Below, one piece after another: positions 62,101 to 64,000 of a DNA stretch of 64,000 nt (its first letter is position 1; every line of letters starts with the position of its first letter). The DNA lies in NCBI GenBank assembly GCA_036365455.1, contig JAWQUS010000023.1, positions 1,798,001 to 1,862,000 of the forward strand, written 5' to 3'. The position numbers were made by a program, and so were the translations under genes. The notes under the pieces were generated by a model. It saw only the letters and a list, made by a program, of their open reading frames with translations, was not told the origin of the DNA and did not search any database. The DNA comes from Macrosoma leucophasiata. Lineage: Eukaryota > Arthropoda > Insecta > Lepidoptera > Hedylidae.

Positions 62101-63886
62101 TAGAACTGACCTTGAACAGAGACCCTTAACTGTCTGCTGGTGTCCATCTTGATCATATCCGGTATCCTGTCGCCCGGGTACAGGTTGAGGGTGTGGGAGT
62201 AGCCACTGGTGGAAGCGACGGTGACTATCACCACACAGACACAGAATCCTATCCAAGGTGTCCGATTGGATGCACTAGTGTCTCGATGAAAACTAGAACC
62301 ACACCCCGGACACTCGGCCAAAATTTAATGCAAACGCCTATACTGGTTACCTATTACGAAATTAACTAAAAATAGACCTCTCGTTCGCCCACTTGCTACC
62401 TAACTGTTGACGTTTATTTAACTGTCTCACGAGGGGGAGTGATGGGCGAGGTGGGGAAATCGGGTGGGACGTCGAAGTGACCATGTCTATTCGTAGTATT
62501 GACATGGACACAATATATTATTGCATATTCTCTGTCTAGAACTGACCTTGAACAGAGACCCTTAGCTGTCTGCTGGCGTCCATCTTGATCATCTCCGGAA
62601 TCCTGTTGCCGGGGTACAGGTTGAGGGTGTGGGAGCTGCCGCCGGAGATGGCGACGGTGAGGTTGGCGGGAGACGTCGGTTGGATAGATGACCAGCGGGT
62701 CAACGCTTCCAGGGCCACCAACGTGTCCTGTGGTTAAGAATGTTTGCTTTAAGTAGTTGGGGGATTCAAATTTAACGTGGTGAAGAAGGTATCTTAAAAT
62801 ACGTGTGTTTTTTTTTTCGCTATAGTTGAGTTTTAATTTAACACCATATTATGGGCTTATTGATAAAAGGCTCATATTGGACTGTCCTACTACATTCCTA
62901 AAAAAGGCATGCTCCGATGTTTCGGGCATATAGAAATAATGTCGAATGAGCGAATGACTAAACAGATATACAATGCGAATGTGGATGGTTGCAGAGGCCC
63001 AGGAAGACCAAGACTGACGTACCATAAAAAAATAGGTCGAGTTCTGTTGGATGGTGGGGTCAAAAGTCTTAGGGATCGGCGTGCATGTATGAAGATAATG
63101 ATGAAAGTAGATGAGGCACGAGAGGTATGTCAGGACCGAGATATCTGACGCTCTACACTCTCTGCCTGCCCCTTTAGGGACCTGGCGTGAAGATACATAC
63201 ATACATTTTTCATTCGACATACAACGACGACTCGGTTGGTCCAGCGGTGTGAGATGATCGTTTCATTCGAAAGGTCGCGGGTTCGATCGCCGCATCGGGA
63301 CAAATATTTGTATGGCCTACAGATATTTGTTTCGGGTCTGGGTGTTTGTGTATGTGTTGTATACAACGGCACCCACCATTCAGGTTTATACCTACTGTGG
63401 GGCTGTAAGTATAAGCGTATTTTATTTATATTTTATTCCTATGGACTTGAAGCTCGAAATTCTTTGATTTTTTTTTTGCAAGGCATTGGCTTTAACATTT
63501 ATTGTATGGCAGAACGACTCTGCCGATTCAGCTACAGTTCATGACAAGAGCACTTTACCTGTGTCGACATCCTCCCGCCACATTCCTGTCGACTTGCAGC
63601 CCGAGAGTGGCTTGTTTTTTTATTTTTTTTGGATACCGTACAAAAAAAAATGTAATGCCATTGCTTATCATTTATTGTACGGCAGAACGACGTTTTTCGG
63701 TTAACATATAGTTTATATAAGGGCACTATACCTGTGTAGACACAAATCCGCCCGCCACATTCCTGTGGACTTGCAGCCAGGCGTGAGCGCCGCGCGCGTC
63801 TTCAGTGAAGCCGCGCCTCAACACGCCGCTCGTGCCCAACGCTAACAGCGCGTACGAGGTCGCTTCTATAGATGTCGCTAGATTGC
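56026..63886 (-). CDS. Alpha-2-macroglobulin / thioester-protein family gene, 3' part (7 exons)
   Basis: This family comprises large secreted or surface proteins that trap proteases or opsonise (A2M, CD109, insect TEPs, Mcr). Exons in transcript order: 63886-63732, 62727-62547, 61413-61259, 59603-59486, 59008-58821, 58271-57479, 56162-56026; all six junctions are in phase. Visible domains: the end of the thioester-containing TED domain (EATSYALLALG, GGFVSTQDTLVALEAL), the following CUB-like strand region (LTVAISGGSSHTLNLYPG), and the receptor-binding domain (VVWSGQFPDMALLEVALPGG, LSPTASRATLYLGLHPGE, CYSLHAVGP, KLLDYYRP). Then comes an unusual tail of about 310 residues, rich in Asn, Glu and Tyr, ending INVPND. 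The thioester site itself lies outside the window, so which subfamily this is cannot be settled. Confidence 0.85.
56329..56671 (-). mobile_element. Short LINE 3' fragment, copy 2, 10-bp target duplication
   Basis: Predicted protein identical to copy 1 over the shared length. Flanked by ATAAAAACTA at 56319-56328 and 56672-56681. In the region just upstream of the last macroglobulin exon, same strand. Confidence 0.88.
57479..58271 (-). CDS. Macroglobulin exon: long Asn/Glu/Tyr-rich C-terminal extension
   Basis: Acceptor cgtcag, donor CCAG|gtacct; 264 codons plus one base. Begins MYTIPEDCPSNTASTSDYLP and continues with DSDDILMMDEYSYEDIPDG, IYDNLPLTRGDYNYPSNLKE, then a long low-complexity part with repeated N, E, K, T and I. 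Ends PTIVLPPVGFLVTLPQPG across the junction. The ATG at its 5' edge coincides with the acceptor and is not a start. AT-rich, unlike the GC-rich domain exons. No function assigned to the tail. Confidence 0.78.
58560..58680 (+). repeat. B-family fragment
   Basis: ctacggggtgacaacgcatc to tcaaaatattaaaaaaa. Confidence 0.55.
58821..59008 (-). CDS. Macroglobulin exon: receptor-binding domain end
   Basis: Acceptor caaaattttag, donor CAG|gtttgt; two bases then 62 codons. Encodes LRRIELSPTASRATLYLGLH, GGYGGHRCYSLHAVGPAAKT and AKLLDYYRPSVQHTQ. The (V)YDYY-like motif near the end is typical of this domain. Confidence 0.84.
59120..59354 (+). mobile_element. Helitron-like element in a macroglobulin intron
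   Basis: Begins TCATAATAATATTATAAATG, ends GGGTATCAGCTAG followed by T. The (GTTT)n and CACGCAAAAACTG body is typical of the insect family. Confidence 0.6.
59486..59603 (-). CDS. Macroglobulin exon: receptor-binding domain start
   Basis: Acceptor catattcag, donor CCCT|gtaagt; 39 codons plus one base. Encodes ACVVWSGQFPDMALLEVALP, GGFAADAALLYKQLHNYDP, matching the family pattern W..sgMal.Ev.lpsGF. An RTE-type LINE tail begins about 20 bp upstream of the acceptor, antisense to the gene. Confidence 0.85.
59623..59998 (+). repeat. RTE-type LINE 3' tail abutting a macroglobulin acceptor
   Basis: Matches the C-terminal coding part MRTKVTDIAHRIARLKWQWA and GHIARSTDGRWGRAVLEW, then a GATGATGACGATG tail. 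Antisense to the gene; starts about 20 bp from the exon at 59603. Confidence 0.82.
60477..61076. mobile_element. pogo/Tigger-like non-autonomous transposon, TA duplication
   Basis: 600 bp with perfect inverted ends CAGTAGAAGCTCTTTATTCG, flanked by TA (60475-60476 and 61077-61078). Repeated ccgcgaatat/gcgaata blocks near both ends. No transposase frame. It lies in a macroglobulin intron. Confidence 0.8.
61190..61240 (-). repeat. B-family terminal fragment beside a macroglobulin exon
   Basis: aggtaatacggtacgtatgc ... ctaccaccagt, ending 20 bp from the exon at 61259. Confidence 0.55.
61259..61413 (-). CDS. Macroglobulin exon: GSGCGVIQAS segment
   Basis: Acceptor attccgcag, donor CAG|gtcagc; two bases then 51 codons. 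Encodes GSGCGVIQASRMYRSLSPDE, KRSQLSVQVSVHTQGPF and CDNNTMCFCAAVVQ. The upstream join gives VSVQGSGCGVIQ, as in other family members. It is cysteine-rich at its end. Confidence 0.82.
61495..61760 (-). repeat. Dispersed repeat family A, copy 3, in a macroglobulin intron
   Basis: Full-length in reverse, between the exon at 61413 and pseudo-copy C. Confidence 0.7.
61868..61965 (-). pseudogene. Second degenerate copy of the same macroglobulin exon (copy C)
   Basis: Resembles copy B more than the real exon: shares GATAGTCACTGTCGCT-type sequence, the CACCAGTGGCT segment and CTCAACCTGTAC, then diverges and lacks the donor. Probably derived by duplicating copy B. Confidence 0.65.
62111..62230 (-). 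pseudogene. Degenerate copy of the macroglobulin exon at 62547-62727 (copy B)
   Basis: The 3' half of the neighbouring exon is repeated: SHTLNLYPGDRIPDMIKMDT then SRQLRVSVQG, with the donor CAAG|gtcagt and the next intron bases conserved. The 5' half is replaced and no acceptor in the needed phase is seen, so inclusion would break the frame. Confidence 0.75.
62330..62520 (-). repeat. Dispersed repeat family A, diverged copy 4
   Basis: Shares cgggtgggacgtcgaagtg, cgtagtattgaca and gcatattctct with copy 3; it sits upstream of pseudo-copy B just as copy 3 sits downstream of pseudo-copy C, suggesting the block was duplicated together. Confidence 0.5.
62547..62727 (-). CDS. Macroglobulin exon: TED end and CUB-like strand region
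   Basis: Acceptor taaccacag, donor CAAG|gtcagt; 60 codons plus one base. Encodes DTLVALEALTRWSSIQPTSP, NLTVAISGGSSHTLNLYPGN and RQLRVSVQG. Joins upstream to read GGFVSTQDTLVALEAL. Degenerate copies of its 3' half occur twice downstream. Confidence 0.85.
62885..63205 (+). mobile_element. Short LINE 3' fragment, copy 3, diverged
   Basis: Same family (ERMTKQIYNANVDGCRGPGR, GGVKSLRDRRACMK) with several substitutions and a premature stop near the end; tail agatacatacatacat. Confidence 0.85.
63226..63430 (+). repeat. tRNA-derived SINE (TTGTTTCGGGTCTGGGTGT tail)
   Basis: Head cggttggtccagcggtgtga ... GGTCGCGGGTTCGATCGCC, then catcgggacaaatatttgta and the conserved tail. Begins just after LINE copy 3. 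Confidence 0.75.
63490..63612 (-). pseudogene. Degenerate tandem copy of the TED exon end plus adjoining intron
   Basis: Repeats the last part of exon 63732-63886 (CTGCAAGTCSACAGGAATGT, then GTGGCGGG) and about 100 bp of downstream intron, including CAATAAATG. It has a 4-bp loss just before the donor, which would shift the frame. Offset from the real exon is about 180 bp. Confidence 0.7.
63732..63886 (-). CDS. Macroglobulin exon: TED domain (EATSYALLALG...GGFVSTQ)
   Basis: Acceptor ttttgtgcag, donor CAG|gtatag; two bases then 51 codons, ending in phase 0. Encodes GNLATSIEATSYALLALGTS, LRRGFTEDARGAHAWLQVHR and NVAGGFVSTQ, classic alpha-alpha-toroid TED sequence. It is the first exon visible; the rest of the gene lies beyond 64000. 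Confidence 0.85.
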
Positions 63887-64000
63887 CTGCACAAAAGATG
63901 GCAAGACGGAATAAGTTATGTATTTAAAAAAACATGGAGTCGGGCTGAAGACTCCATTTTTTTTAGGAACGAACTTTTTTCATGCGGTACGCTGGCTAAG

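Noticed and set aside
1..64000. CRISPR arrays, operons, bacterial or viral gene blocks
   Set aside because: No regularly spaced repeats, no clustered same-strand intact frames; all coding signals are spliced or single eukaryotic genes or TE remnants.

Overview
The window looks like nuclear DNA from a moth or butterfly (Lepidoptera). It is AT-rich, has large TE-filled introns, and carries repeat families typical of lepidopteran genomes: Helitron-like elements beginning TCCCTACTAATATTATAAA and ending CTAG, tRNA-derived SINEs, RTE-type LINE tails ending in GAT repeats, and many short inverted-repeat elements. No database search was run. Calls rest on reading translations, splice sites and reading-frame phase.

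Four host genes are supported. (1) A RIC-3 type acetylcholine-receptor chaperone lies on + in at least ten exons from 12837 to its stop at 44971. Every internal junction is phase-compatible. The N-terminal exon was not found and probably lies left of the window. (2) NDUFA11 (complex I subunit B14.7) is on - at 49260-49769. (3) The F-actin capping protein alpha subunit is on + at 50738-51604, without introns, head to head with NDUFA11. (4) The C-terminal third of an alpha-2-macroglobulin/thioester-protein family gene is on -, in seven phase-consistent exons from 63886 down to the stop at 56026. Its 5' part runs off the right edge.

Layout: 1-12.8 kb holds no recognised host exon and is a repeat field with a four-deep nest of elements at 7541-10566. 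12.8-45 kb is RIC3, with introns packed with TEs, several within 50 bp of exons. 45-49 kb is mostly featureless. 49-52.6 kb is the compact NDUFA11/CapZ-alpha pair. 52.6-56 kb is repeats. 56-64 kb is the macroglobulin gene, whose TED exons have decaying tandem copies in the downstream introns.

The genes do not form a pathway: RIC3 is an ER chaperone, NDUFA11 mitochondrial inner membrane, CapZ-alpha cytoskeletal, and the macroglobulin probably secreted. The window is most interesting for its mobile-element architecture: nested insertions with intact target-site duplications, a hAT-type MITE family, inverted-arm elements with a conserved core and 13-14 bp duplications, and TE sequence abutting splice sites. 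I found no CRISPR array, operon or defence system, and no clear evidence of a wholly new system.
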